A stretch of DNA of 16,531 nucleotides from an uncultured Variovorax sp. (GCA_946478645.1 CAMLCW010000072.1:1-16531), one strand, 5' to 3'; positions 6,250-16,041 are shown, counted from the first letter of the stretch. Made by a program: numbers and translations. Notes: generated from the sequence alone by a model not told the origin.

Positions 6250-7008
6250 TCAAGGCAGTCCTCCTTGGGTTCCGCTCTCCACATATAACTCGACCACTTG
6301 GCCGCCCTCGCTGTATTCGGCATCGAAGCGACCGGTACGCTGGACCTCAAACCCGCGGTCGCTGCGCACACCCTGTTTGTTGAGCCAGGTAAACATGTCA
6401 ATTTGCTCCAAAGGTGTAGCGTGCTCGAGGGAAACCAGATCGATGCCTCTGACGTTCGGGTTGGCTTGCAGCGCCGGCAACTCGATCTGCCGGAACACGC
6501 AGGTTGCCCGGACCTGACCTTGCAGGGCGCACACCTGGCCACTGGCCTGCTCGGCCACTGAGCGCGAGACGCCGCCCCTACATAGGCCTGTGAGCGAAGT
6601 CACCTCTACATCATCCAATCTCAGCGCAGCTTCCAGATGGCTCTGCTCGACCGTGACCGTGTGATCCCAGCCGTCTCCAAAGTCGTAGCTGTACCTGAAC
6701 TGCTGCACGGTCTGCCCGAGCACTTCGCCCACGGTGTATCGGCGCTCGTTCAGCATCTCCGGCTCGGGCCATTGCGGGTCTGGCGTGCAGTACCGTTTGC
6801 CCTCGATGGTGAAGTCGTGCAGATGGGCGTTGTTCCAGCCCATTGCCGCCTGGATGACGCGGTCGAGCTTGCCCAGTGTCAAGGTCTCCGGAACGAGGAT
6901 GCGTCTGCGGACAACGGGCGCGATGTGCTGCAGCTCGATGCGCAATTGGTAGATGCGGCTTGGTGTGCCTTTGCGCACGGGGCTCCTGGTGTTCGTCTTC
7001 ACGCTCAT
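6250..7008 (-). CDS. Plasmid pRiA4b ORF-3-like protein, probably truncated by a premature stop
   Basis: The 252-residue product carries a pRiA4b ORF-3-type (PRiA4_ORF3) domain at residues 18-125, with [44 protein letters not shown] and [18 protein letters not shown] as the family signatures. The usual Trp of the WRRI motif is Val here. The domain's function is unknown; it is common on plasmids and mobile DNA. Residues 126-252 do not follow the family's normal C-terminus and look like a different module (including [20 protein letters not shown]). The frame stays open past the TGA for 36 more codons, suggesting a nonsense mutation. The ATG at 7008 is chosen because the domain starts soon after it. 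It lies 13 bases downstream of the LysR stop with no good ribosome binding site, which looks more like an insertion junction than an old operon. Confidence 0.75.
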   Translation of the reverse strand: MSVKTNTRSPVRKGTPSRIYQLRIELQHIAPVVRRRILVPETLTLGKLDRVIQAAMGWNNAHLHDFTIEGKRYCTPDPQWPEPEMLNERRYTVGEVLGQTVQQFRYSYDFGDGWDHTVTVEQSHLEAALRLDDVEVTSLTGLCRGGVSRSVAEQASGQVCALQGQVRATCVFRQIELPALQANPNVRGIDLVSLEHATPLEQIDMFTWLNKQGVRSDRGFEVQRTGRFDAEYSEGGQVVELYVESGTQGGLP

Positions 7009-7021
7009 GCCGCGCAGCGCA

Positions 7022-7972
7022 TCAGCCGCGCGGGCATTGCCGATGCGCCTCCTCCAGACAGGCCTGGAACGCCAGCACCGCACGCGACGGCTTCGGCGAC
7101 CGCCGCAACAAACTCACGAACCGGCACGCATAGTTGAAGCGCGCCGGCAGCACCGCCTGCATCAGCCCGCGCTGCTCGAACACCTGCGCGTAGTGGTCGG
7201 GCAGAAAGCCGAGAAAGCGCCCCGACAGGATCAGGGTCGCGATCGCCTCCTGGTCGAAGCCCGTGGCCTTGCGCGACAGCTTGGCGCGGTGGCTCAGTTC
7301 CATGTTCGGCGAGTGGTACCCCAGGCCCGCGAAATGATGGGCGCGCAGCTTCGCCCAGGTGAGCTTCGCGTGGTCGGCACCGAAGAGCGGATGCCCGGCG
7401 CCGCAGTACAGCAGCATGGTCTCGTCGAACAGGTCGGCATACACCAGGCTCTTCGACGCGCGGTGCGCGGGGATGATGCCGATCTGGAAATGGCCTTCGA
7501 GCACGCCCTGCTCGATCGCATTGATCGAGCCCACATGCACGGCCAGGTTCACCTCGGGCGCGATCTCGGCGAAGCGCGCGATCGCCTCGCCGATGCGCGC
7601 GGCCGGGTTGGTCGCGGTCTTGTCGAACAGCGCCACGTCGAGCTGGCCGCCCATGCGGTTGTGGATGTCGTCGATGCTGCCGCGGAAGGCGTCGACCGAG
7701 GCCAGCAGCCGCAGCGTCTCGTCGTACACGCGCTGGCCCTCGGCCGTGAGCGCAAAGCCCGCGCGCCCGCGCCGGCACAGTACCAGGCCGAGCCGCGTTT
7801 CGAGGTCTTTCACATGGCGGCTCACGGTCGAGGTGCCGATGTTGAGCTCGAGCTCGGCCGCCGCCATGCCGCCGCAGTCGACCACGCTCCTGAACACCTT
7901 GAGCAGGCGCAGGTCCATGTCGCTGAGCTGGCCGAGCAGCGCGCGGCTGCGGCGCTTTTCCTTTACTTGCAT
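7022..7972 (-). CDS. LysR-family transcriptional regulator
   Basis: This 316-residue protein has the LysR winged helix-turn-helix at about residues 19-80 ([20 protein letters not shown] followed by [20 protein letters not shown]) and a two-lobed effector-binding domain at about 105-305 ([40 protein letters not shown]). Length is normal and the domains look intact. The start is at 7972, or possibly at Met19 (7918), where many family members begin; neither has a clear Shine-Dalgarno. It is transcribed away from the transaminase gene and shares a gap of about 93 bases with it, the classic LysR layout, so it probably activates or represses that gene in response to its substrate. The right boundary of the accessory island falls just after its stop codon. 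Confidence 0.93.
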   Translation of the reverse strand: MQVKEKRRSRALLGQLSDMDLRLLKVFRSVVDCGGMAAAELELNIGTSTVSRHVKDLETRLGLVLCRRGRAGFALTAEGQRVYDETLRLLASVDAFRGSIDDIHNRMGGQLDVALFDKTATNPAARIGEAIARFAEIAPEVNLAVHVGSINAIEQGVLEGHFQIGIIPAHRASKSLVYADLFDETMLLYCGAGHPLFGADHAKLTWAKLRAHHFAGLGYHSPNMELSHRAKLSRKATGFDQEAIATLILSGRFLGFLPDHYAQVFEQRGLMQAVLPARFNYACRFVSLLRRSPKPSRAVLAFQACLEEAHRQCPRG

Positions 7973-7978
7973 GAATCG

Positions 7979-7993
7979 TCAAGTGAACATTGA
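7979..7993. promoter_or_regulatory. Candidate LysR operator between regulator and transaminase
   Basis: The dyad TCAA-N7-TTGA (7979-7993) lies in the AT-rich part of the divergent gap, seven bases from the regulator start and about 72 bases before the transaminase ATG. LysR proteins commonly bind short interrupted dyads at roughly this position, where they act on both genes. The assignment rests on position and symmetry only. Confidence 0.35.
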
Positions 7994-8065
7994 TATTGCG
8001 CCATTCTCCACACTGAAGCCGTTGCCAACAATCGGCGCATCCACTCACCTTTTGGAGCCCGCGCC

Positions 8066-9421
<1,356 letters not shown>

Positions 9422-9492
9422 AGGAACGTCGCACCCGCGCGGCGGGGGGCCGCTCTGCATAATGGGCTGGCCTCCACCTCCTCCGCCGCCCC

Positions 9493-10602
9493 GTGCAACA
9501 GATCGACCTTTCCTACGCGATCCGGCCGCGCCGCCATGGATCGCGGCAAATCCGCAATCCGCTGATGCAGATCCTGCAGGCGGTGCGCGAGCATGGCTCC
9601 ATCTCGGCCGCCTCGCGCGCGCTCGGCCTGTCGTACCGCCACGTATGGGGCGAACTCCGCGAGTGGGAGCAGACGCTGGGCCGGCCGCTGCTCCAGGGTG
9701 AGCAGGGCCAGCGCGCGCAACTCTCCGAATTCGGCGACAAGCTGCTCTGGGCCGAGCGCCAGGCACAGGCCCGGCTCGCGCCGCAGATCGAGGCGCTGCA
9801 TGCCGAACTCGAGCGCGCCTTCGCGCTGGCCTTCGACGACCGCACCCATGTGCTGAGCCTGCAGGCGAGCCACGACGACGCGCTGGCGCTGCTGCGCACC
9901 CATGCGGCGGGCACGGCGAAATTGCAGCTCGACATCCATTTCACCGGCAGCGTGGACGCGATCCGCGCGCTCAACCAGGGCCGCTGCGTGATGGCGGGCT
10001 TCCACACGCTCGAGAACCCGCCGCGCGGCTCGCTCGCGCAGCGCACCTACCAGCCGCTGCTCAAGCCCGGCCAGCACAAGCTGATCGGCTTTGCGCGGCG
10101 GGTGCAGGGGCTGCTGGTGGCGCCGGGCAATCCGCTGCGCCTGCGCTCGCTGGCCGACGCGGCACGCCTGCATGCGCGCTACGTGAACCGCGCCATCGGC
10201 ACCGGCACGCGCGTGCTGCTCGACGAACTGCTCGCGCAGGCCGGGCTCGACGGCAGCGCGCTGTCGGGCTACGAGCGCTGCGAAACCTCGCATGCCGCGG
10301 TGGCGCATGCCGTGGCATCGGGCCAGGCCGACGTGGGCCTCGGGCTCGAGTCGGCGGCGCAGGCCGAGGGCCTGGGCTTCGTGCCGCTGGTGCACGAGCG
10401 CTACCACCTCGCCTGCCTCAAGTCGGCGCTCGACCAGCCCGCCGTGCGGGCACTGGTCGCGGTGCTGCGCAGCGCGGGCTGGCAACACCTGCTGGGCACC
10501 CTGCCCGGCTACGAGACCGCGGGCAGCGGCGAAGTGCAGTCGCTGCGCGCGCTGCTGCCCTGGTGGACCTTCCAACGCGAAAAGGAGCACGGGGCGCATT
10601 GA
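9493..10602 (+). CDS. ModE-like HTH regulator fused to a periplasmic-binding-protein-type domain
   Basis: The 369-residue protein starts at GTG. Residues about 22-85 form a LysR/ModE-type winged HTH (LMQILQAVREHGSISAASRA, LSYRHVWGELREWEQTLGRP). Residues about 110-345 resemble the PBP-like domain of COG1910-type proteins (TGSVDAIRALNQGRCVMAGFHT, YVNRAIGTGTRVLLDELLAQ, SGQADVGLGLESAAQ), which are related to molybdate/tungstate binding proteins. There is no signal peptide, so ligand sensing is cytoplasmic. It is most likely a one-component regulator of metal-oxyanion or cofactor-related genes, but no molybdate transporter lies here. Its stop overlaps the start of the MFS gene, so it probably reads out with that transporter and may control it. 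CATAAT at 9458-9463 could be part of its -10 region. Confidence 0.85.
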   Translation: MQQIDLSYAIRPRRHGSRQIRNPLMQILQAVREHGSISAASRALGLSYRHVWGELREWEQTLGRPLLQGEQGQRAQLSEFGDKLLWAERQAQARLAPQIEALHAELERAFALAFDDRTHVLSLQASHDDALALLRTHAAGTAKLQLDIHFTGSVDAIRALNQGRCVMAGFHTLENPPRGSLAQRTYQPLLKPGQHKLIGFARRVQGLLVAPGNPLRLRSLADAARLHARYVNRAIGTGTRVLLDELLAQAGLDGSALSGYERCETSHAAVAHAVASGQADVGLGLESAAQAEGLGFVPLVHERYHLACLKSALDQPAVRALVAVLRSAGWQHLLGTLPGYETAGSGEVQSLRALLPWWTFQREKEHGAH

Positions 10603-12041
10603 CCGATCACAGCAGCAACACCCTCTACAGCGACATTCCCGCGCGGCTCGACCGCCTGCCCTGGTCGCGCTGGCACTGGCGCGTGGTGATCGCGCTCGGC
10701 GTGGCCTGGGTGCTCGACGGGCTCGAGGTGACGCTGGTCGGATCGATCGGCGCAGTGCTCGAGCGGCCCGACACGCTCGGCCTCAGCGCCACCGAGATCG
10801 GCCTGTCGGGCTCGATCTACATTGCGGGCGCGGTGCTCGGTGCGCTGCTGTTCGGCCGCCTCACCGACCGGCTCGGGCGCAAGAAGCTGTTCCTCGTGAC
10901 GCTGGTGGTCTACACGCTCGGCACGCTGGCCACCGCGTTCTCGCCCGACTTTGCGTTCTTCGCGCTCTGCCGCTTCGTCACGGGGCTGGGCATCGGCGGC
11001 GAGTACGCGGCCATCAACTCGGCCGTGGACGAACTCATTCCCGCGCGCGTGCGCGGCCGCGTGAACCTCGCGATCAATGGCAGCTTCTGGATCGGTGCGG
11101 GCCTGGGCGCCGGGCTCAGCCTGCTGCTGCTCGATCCGCAGGTGATCGGGCCGGTCTGGGGCTGGCGCGTGGGCTTCGGCCTCGGCGCGGTGCTGGCCAT
11201 CGCGATCCTGCTGGTGCGGCGCGACGTGCCCGAGAGCCCGCGCTGGCTGGTGGCGCACGGCCGCGCCGGCGAGGCGCTCGCGATCGTCGAGCGCATCGAG
11301 GCCGAGGTGCGCGCACAGCACGGGCCGCTGCCGGACCCCGCAGCCAGCCGCGTGGCCTACGGCGGCGTGCGCCGCAGCCCCACGCTGCGCGAGGTGGCGC
11401 AGGTGCTGCTGCACCGCTACCGGGCGCGCAGCGTGGTCGCGATGGCGCTGATGGTGTCGCAGGCCTTCTTCTACAACGCGATCTTCTTCACCTATGCGCT
11501 CGTGCTCACGCGCTTCTACGGCGTGGCCGAACAGAACGTCGCGCTCTACATCTTTCCGTTCGCGCTCGGCAACGTGCTCGGGCCGCTGCTGCTCGGGCCG
11601 CTGTTCGACAGCGTGGGGCGGCGAAGGATGATCGCGCTGACCTACGTGCTGGCCGGCATCGGCCTCGCGCTCACGGGCTGGGCCTTCATGATGGGCTGGC
11701 TCGACGCGCGCAGCCAGGCGCTGTGCTGGTCGGCGGTGTTCTTCCTGGCCTCGGCCGCGGCCAGCTCGGCCTACCTGACGGTCAGCGAGGTCTTCCCGCT
11801 CGAGATGCGCGCGATGGCGATCGCGATCTTCTATGCCATCGGCACCGGCGCGGGCGGCTTCGTCGCGCCGCTGCTGTTCGGCCTCTTGATCGAGACCGGC
11901 AGCCGCGGCGCGGTGACGGTCGGCTACGCGATCGGCGCCACGCTGGTCATCGTGGCGGGGCTGCTGGCGCTGCGCTATGCGGCCGACGCCGAGCGCCGGC
12001 CGCTCGAAGAAGTGGCGCCGCCGATGTCATCAGGCCACTGA
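10599..12041 (+). CDS. Major facilitator superfamily transporter, sugar-porter/metabolite:proton symporter type
   Basis: This is a 480-residue inner-membrane secondary transporter with about 12 helices. The loop 2-3 signature GRLTDRLGRKKLF, the first-helix region WVLDGLEVTLVGSIGAVL, the segment RFVTGLGIGGEYAAINSAVD and PESPRWLVAHGRAGEAL after helix 6 place it near the sugar-porter and metabolite:H+ symporter groups. The second half repeats the loop signature as DSVGRRRMI. The likely start is TTG at 10599, which overlaps the upstream stop as TTGA and has AAAGGAG about 11 bases before it; an in-frame GTG at 10563 is the alternative. Translational coupling to the regulator is therefore likely. 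The substrate cannot be told. It converges on the SenA-like gene with only 12 bases between stops. Confidence 0.9.
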   Translation: MTDHSSNTLYSDIPARLDRLPWSRWHWRVVIALGVAWVLDGLEVTLVGSIGAVLERPDTLGLSATEIGLSGSIYIAGAVLGALLFGRLTDRLGRKKLFLVTLVVYTLGTLATAFSPDFAFFALCRFVTGLGIGGEYAAINSAVDELIPARVRGRVNLAINGSFWIGAGLGAGLSLLLLDPQVIGPVWGWRVGFGLGAVLAIAILLVRRDVPESPRWLVAHGRAGEALAIVERIEAEVRAQHGPLPDPAASRVAYGGVRRSPTLREVAQVLLHRYRARSVVAMALMVSQAFFYNAIFFTYALVLTRFYGVAEQNVALYIFPFALGNVLGPLLLGPLFDSVGRRRMIALTYVLAGIGLALTGWAFMMGWLDARSQALCWSAVFFLASAAASSAYLTVSEVFPLEMRAMAIAIFYAIGTGAGGFVAPLLFGLLIETGSRGAVTVGYAIGATLVIVAGLLALRYAADAERRPLEEVAPPMSSGH

Positions 12042-12053
12042 CTCCGGGGTGGG

Positions 12054-13361
12054 TCACAGGCTGCACGTCCGGAAACCGAAGAAGCCGTCGTCGCGCTCCG
12101 GCAGCGCAAAGCCGCGCCGCTGCAGCGACCGCAGGCGCGAGCGCGTCGCGAATGAGGCGCCGCGCAGCACGCGCGCGCGGCCGAAGGCGGGCACCGGGTC
12201 GAACGCACTGTCCGCGCTCCAGGGATCGGCGCGAAAGCCCGGCCACGGCCGCAGCGTGCCCGCCGTCCATTCGTGCACGTCGGCCCAGCGGAAGCCGCGC
12301 CGCGCGGCGCTGTGGGCCGCGATCTCCCATTCGACCTCGGTCGCGATGCGCCGGCCGGCCCAGCGCGCCCAGGCATCGGCCTCCCACCAGCTCAGGTGCA
12401 CGGCACTGTGGTGGCCGGCGGCGCGCACCGTGGCACCGAAGCGTTGCTGCAGCACCGAGCCGCCGCCAGTGCCGTTGCGCGCGGCGCCGATCTGCTCGAC
12501 ATGGCGCGGACTGCGGCGGCCCTCGGGCTGCGCGGCCAGCCAGCGCCAGCCTTCGGGATGCCAGAGCGCCTCGCGGTCGTAGCCGCCCTCGTCGACGAAC
12601 TCGATGTACTGGCTCCAGGTCACGGGTTGCGCATCGATCTCGAACTCGGGCACGTCGACCTGCTGCGCGCCGGTCTCCTGCGCAAAGGCGAAACCGCTGC
12701 CCTCGCCCGCACCGAGCGCCCAACGGGTGGCAGGCAGCAGCAGCGGCTCGCGTACCACGGCCGCCGGCGGCTGGCCGATGCCGAGCGGCAGCCCGAGCGT
12801 CTGCGCCATCACGATGAGCTGCTCGCCGCGCAGGTCCTCGTGGAACAGCGCGAGCCGATAGAAGTAGAGGCCCGGATCGGTCTCGGCCGCATGCTCGAGC
12901 AGTTCGAGTGTGCTCTCCAGGGTCTCGAGCAGGTAGGCGCGGGTCTGGCCGAGGTCGGGCAGCTCGGGCGATCCGCGCTGCGCGGGCGGGCGCTGCGCCG
13001 GGTTCCACCATTCGTCGGCCTGCGGATCGATGGCAGCGAGCCGGGTCGGGCGCACCGGGCAATCGGGGCCAAAGGCGCGCTGGGTGTTGCGCCCGATCCA
13101 CCATTCGGCGAACCAGCCGATGTGCCCCGCGAGCCAGAGCGGCGGCACCACGTCCGGCTCGCCCGCGGGCACTTCGAGCCTTGCCGAGCCCAGCGCCTGC
13201 TCGTAGAGCGACAGCAGGTGGAGCGTGTGATTGCGCGCGTCGATCAACGCGAGCGAGAGCAGGTCGCGCCCGGCCCGATGCATCTCGGGCGAATCGATGC
13301 CCGCAGCCACGGAAACCGCAGGATCGGAAGCGGAGCGCGGTGTCTGGGGCATAAGCCACAT
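12054..13361 (-). CDS. senA: SenA/EgtB-like non-heme iron enzyme (selenoneine or ergothioneine synthase family)
   Basis: The 435-residue protein has a DinB-like N-terminal domain (about residues 30-190) and a formylglycine-generating-enzyme fold at about 220-435 (WWEADAWARWAGRRIATEVE, RVLRGASFATRSRLRS, DDGFFGFRT). This is the architecture of EgtB, OvoA and SenA, which join cysteine, glutathione or a selenosugar to hercynine through C-S or C-Se bond formation. PPLWLAGHIGWFAEWWIGRN with the first iron His (His80) and RNTQRAFG resemble the SenA branch. The usual HX3HXE iron motif reads HEDLRGE, with Arg178 in place of the second His (His174 and Glu180 kept). No senB, senC or egtD homologue is in the window. 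ATG 13361 has GGAG 11 bases upstream; ATG 13352 is possible. The family is secure, the SenA assignment moderate, and activity doubtful because of the Arg. Confidence 0.75.
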   Translation of the reverse strand: MWLMPQTPRSASDPAVSVAAGIDSPEMHRAGRDLLSLALIDARNHTLHLLSLYEQALGSARLEVPAGEPDVVPPLWLAGHIGWFAEWWIGRNTQRAFGPDCPVRPTRLAAIDPQADEWWNPAQRPPAQRGSPELPDLGQTRAYLLETLESTLELLEHAAETDPGLYFYRLALFHEDLRGEQLIVMAQTLGLPLGIGQPPAAVVREPLLLPATRWALGAGEGSGFAFAQETGAQQVDVPEFEIDAQPVTWSQYIEFVDEGGYDREALWHPEGWRWLAAQPEGRRSPRHVEQIGAARNGTGGGSVLQQRFGATVRAAGHHSAVHLSWWEADAWARWAGRRIATEVEWEIAAHSAARRGFRWADVHEWTAGTLRPWPGFRADPWSADSAFDPVPAFGRARVLRGASFATRSRLRSLQRRGFALPERDDGFFGFRTCSL

Positions 13362-13435
13362 TATCGGCACCGCTCCGCGGGTAGCCCCTGAAGGTATTCC
13401 CCGGGGTAGTTCATTAGAATTCAGCCCGCCCTCCC

Positions 13436-13476
13436 GCACCCGACCCATCGGCGCACAACGCCGGTGCGTCGGGTGC
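13436..13476. repeat. Two-tier stem-loop in the leader of the TRAP dctQM operon
   Basis: GCACCCGAC (13436-13444) pairs with GTCGGGTGC (13468-13476), and inside this CGGCG (13449-13453) pairs with CGCCG (13459-13463) around CACAA. It lies between the divergent SenA-like gene and dctQ and ends about 37 bases before the dctQ ATG, clear of its GGAG ribosome binding site. It could be an operator or an mRNA structure; no known riboswitch was recognised. Confidence 0.65.
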
Positions 13477-13513
13477 ATTCGTATCGGGAGGCTTCCAATA
13501 CAAAGATGGAGAT

Positions 13514-14146
13514 GTGATGCAAGGCTTGCTCAAGCTGTCCCGGGCCATTGACTGGCTCAATGCCCAAGTGGGCAAATACGCCATCTGGCTCATCCTCGCG
13601 GCCACCGTGATCAGCGCGGTCAATGCGCTGGTCCGGAAGGTATTCAACACCAGTTCGAACGCGTTTCTCGAAGTGCAGTGGTACCTGTTCGCCTGGTCGT
13701 TCCTGATTGCGGCAGGCTTCACGCTGCTGCACCGCGAGCATGTGCGCATCGACGTGGTCAACAGCCGCCTTTCGAAGCGCAAGCAGGTGTGGATCGACAT
13801 CATCGGCTTCGCCTTCTTTCTCACGCCGCTGTGCCTCACGGTGCTCTACCTGGCAACGCCCGTGGTGCTCCAGATGTACGAATCGGGCGAGATGTCTGGC
13901 AACTCTGGCGGCCTGATCCGCTGGCCCGTGTGGGCTGCGCTGCCGGTGGGCTTCGCGCTGCTGATGCTGCAGGGCTGGTCCGAGCTCATCAAGCGCATCG
14001 CGTTCCTGCGCGGCCAGGGGCCCGACCCGATGGGCCGGTTGACCGACAAGACGGCCGAAGCCGAACTCATCGAGGCCTTGCGCCTGCAGGCCGAGGCAGA
14101 GGCCAATGCCGCAAAGGGCAGCGCCGAGCCCAAGCCACAGCACTGA
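13514..14146 (+). CDS. dctQ: TRAP transporter small membrane subunit, DctQ family
   Basis: This 210-residue inner-membrane protein is the small permease of a tripartite ATP-independent periplasmic transporter, which imports organic acids with a sodium or proton gradient. Four hydrophobic segments lie at about residues 20-39, 51-71, 91-118 and 134-157. The family motif WYLFAWSFLIAAGFTLLHREHVRIDV is present between helices 2 and 3. A charged, Ala/Glu-rich tail of about 40 residues follows the last helix. GGAG lies five bases before the ATG. It is 22 bases upstream of dctM and clearly co-transcribed with it. It resembles the larger DctQ form found with COG4664/FcbT3-type large subunits. Confidence 0.92.
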   Translation: MMQGLLKLSRAIDWLNAQVGKYAIWLILAATVISAVNALVRKVFNTSSNAFLEVQWYLFAWSFLIAAGFTLLHREHVRIDVVNSRLSKRKQVWIDIIGFAFFLTPLCLTVLYLATPVVLQMYESGEMSGNSGGLIRWPVWAALPVGFALLMLQGWSELIKRIAFLRGQGPDPMGRLTDKTAEAELIEALRLQAEAEANAAKGSAEPKPQH

Positions 14147-14168
14147 TCCCCGCCAGAACCACCTCATC

Positions 14169-16019
14169 ATGGAATTCATTGCTGCCAACTTCGCCCCGAT
14201 CATGTTCGCGGGGCTGATCTGTTTCCTGCTGCTCGGCTTTCCGGTGGCTTTCAGCCTCGGCGCCTGCGGCCTCTTCTTCGGTCTCGTGGGCATCGAGCTG
14301 GGCGTGTTCCAGTCGTCGGTAATGGCCTGGCTGCCCCAGCGGCTCATCGGCATCATGGCCAACGACACCTTGCTGGCCGTGCCGTTCTTCACGCTCATGG
14401 GGCTCATCCTCGAGCGAAGCGGCATGGCCGAGGACCTGCTCGACACCGTCGGCCAGGTCTTCGGCCCGATGCGCGGCGGCCTGGCGCTCGCGGTGATCTT
14501 CGTCGGCGCGCTGCTCGCAGCCACCACCGGCGTGGTGGCCGCCTCGGTCATCTCGATGGGCCTGATCTCGCTGCCGATCATGCTGCGCTACGGCTACGAC
14601 CGGCGCCTCGCGAGCGGCGCCATCGCGGCCTCGGGCACGCTGGCGCAGATCATCCCGCCCTCGCTGGTGCTGATCATCATGGCCGACCAGCTCGGCCGCA
14701 GCGTCGGCGACATGTACAAGGGCGCGTTCCTGCCCGGCTTCATGCTGATGGGCCTGTACGTGCTGTACGTCGTGTTCCTCGCGATCTTCAAGCCGTCTCA
14801 GGTGCCGGCACTGCCGCCCGAGGCGCGCACTTTCCGCGAGCCCAACGGCAGCGGCGGCTACCCCTCGCTGGTGGGCCTCGCGGCGCTGTCGGCCGTGGTG
14901 GCGGTCTGGCTGGCGCGCAACATGGAAGCGGTGCACAGCTGGTTCCAGGGCCAGGAAGTCACCTTCGTGGCGACCGACGAGAAGGTGGTGGTGGCGCTGT
15001 GCGGCGGCGTGTTCCTCGCGCTGCTGATCGCGCTGGCGAACAAGGGGCTCAAGCTCAACCTGCTGTCGCGGCTGGCCGAGCGCGTGACCTTCGTGCTGAT
15101 CCCGCCGCTGCTGCTGATCTTCCTGGTGCTGGGCACCATCTTCCTGGGCGTGGCCACGCCGACCGAAGGCGGCGCGATGGGCGCGATGGGTGCGCTGATC
15201 ATGGCCTGGGTGCGCCGACGGCTGAGCTTCTCGCTGCTCAAGCAGGCACTGGCCGCGACCACCAAGCTGTCGAGCTTCGTGATGTTCATCCTGATCGGCG
15301 CCACGGTGTTCAGCCTGGTGTTCCAGGCCGCCGACGGCCCGATCTGGGTCGAGCACCTGCTGTCGTCGCTGCCGGGCGGCGCCGTGGGCTTCCTGATCGT
15401 GGTGAACATCCTGGTGTTCTTCCTCGCGTTCTTCCTCGACTACTTCGAGCTGTCGTTCATCGTGGTGCCGCTGCTCGCGCCCGTGGCCGACAAGCTCGGC
15501 ATCGACCTGATCTGGTTCGGCGTGCTGCTGGCGGTGAACATGCAGACCTCGTTCATGCATCCGCCGTTCGGCTTCGCGCTGTTCTTCCTGCGCTCGGTGG
15601 CGCCCGAGAAGCAGTACGTCGACCGCGTGACGCAAAAGGTCATGGAGCCGGTCACCACGATGCAGATCTACAGGGGCGCGATCCCTTTCCTGCTGATCCA
15701 GCTGACGATGGTGGGCATCCTGATCGCGTTCCCGCAACTCGTGACGGGCAACATCGAGAAGGCGGCAAAGGTCAACCTCGAGGACATCGGCCGCCAGATG
15801 CGCGAGAGCCTGACGCCCGAGGGCGGTGGACTCGCGCCCGAGCCCTACGGCTCCGAAGTGCCCGCCTTCGGCAGCAGCCCTGCGCCGGCGGCGCCCGCCA
15901 GCGATGCGGCCGCACCGACCGCACCGGCCGAGCCGGTGCCGCCCGCCGAGCCGGGCGAAAGCGATCCGCTCAAGGCCATGGAAGATGCGCTCAAGCAGCA
16001 GGACGGCAAGAAGCCCTGA
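14169..16019 (+). CDS. dctM: TRAP transporter large membrane subunit, DctM family, long form
   Basis: The 616-residue transport subunit carries the ion-coupled pathway of the TRAP system. MEFIAANFAPIMFAGLICFL is the conserved start, and no strong Shine-Dalgarno precedes it, suggesting coupling to dctQ. Family motifs include NDTLLAVPFFTLMGLILERS, ASGTLAQIIPPSLVLIIMAD and GVATPTEGGAMGAMGALIMA. DctM is usually about 430 residues. Here extra length comes from a loop and additional helices in the middle (about 210-300) and from a Pro/Ala/Glu-rich tail of about 65 residues (starting near LTPEGGGLAPEPYGSEVPAF). This long form is seen with COG4664/FcbT3-type systems for aromatic or keto acids. It ends 22 bases before a strong hairpin terminator. 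Confidence 0.93.
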   Translation: MEFIAANFAPIMFAGLICFLLLGFPVAFSLGACGLFFGLVGIELGVFQSSVMAWLPQRLIGIMANDTLLAVPFFTLMGLILERSGMAEDLLDTVGQVFGPMRGGLALAVIFVGALLAATTGVVAASVISMGLISLPIMLRYGYDRRLASGAIAASGTLAQIIPPSLVLIIMADQLGRSVGDMYKGAFLPGFMLMGLYVLYVVFLAIFKPSQVPALPPEARTFREPNGSGGYPSLVGLAALSAVVAVWLARNMEAVHSWFQGQEVTFVATDEKVVVALCGGVFLALLIALANKGLKLNLLSRLAERVTFVLIPPLLLIFLVLGTIFLGVATPTEGGAMGAMGALIMAWVRRRLSFSLLKQALAATTKLSSFVMFILIGATVFSLVFQAADGPIWVEHLLSSLPGGAVGFLIVVNILVFFLAFFLDYFELSFIVVPLLAPVADKLGIDLIWFGVLLAVNMQTSFMHPPFGFALFFLRSVAPEKQYVDRVTQKVMEPVTTMQIYRGAIPFLLIQLTMVGILIAFPQLVTGNIEKAAKVNLEDIGRQMRESLTPEGGGLAPEPYGSEVPAFGSSPAPAAPASDAAAPTAPAEPVPPAEPGESDPLKAMEDALKQQDGKKP

Positions 16020-16041
16020 GCCCCGCAGCGCACTGACGGCA

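Noticed and set aside
10292..12817. An 841-residue frame across the regulator, MFS and SenA-like genes
   Set aside because: Arg/Ala/Pro-rich shadow crossing three well-supported genes on both strands; no domain seen.
13399..13406. CCCCGGGG palindrome upstream of the TRAP operon
   Set aside because: An 8-bp GC-only palindrome is common by chance in this sequence.
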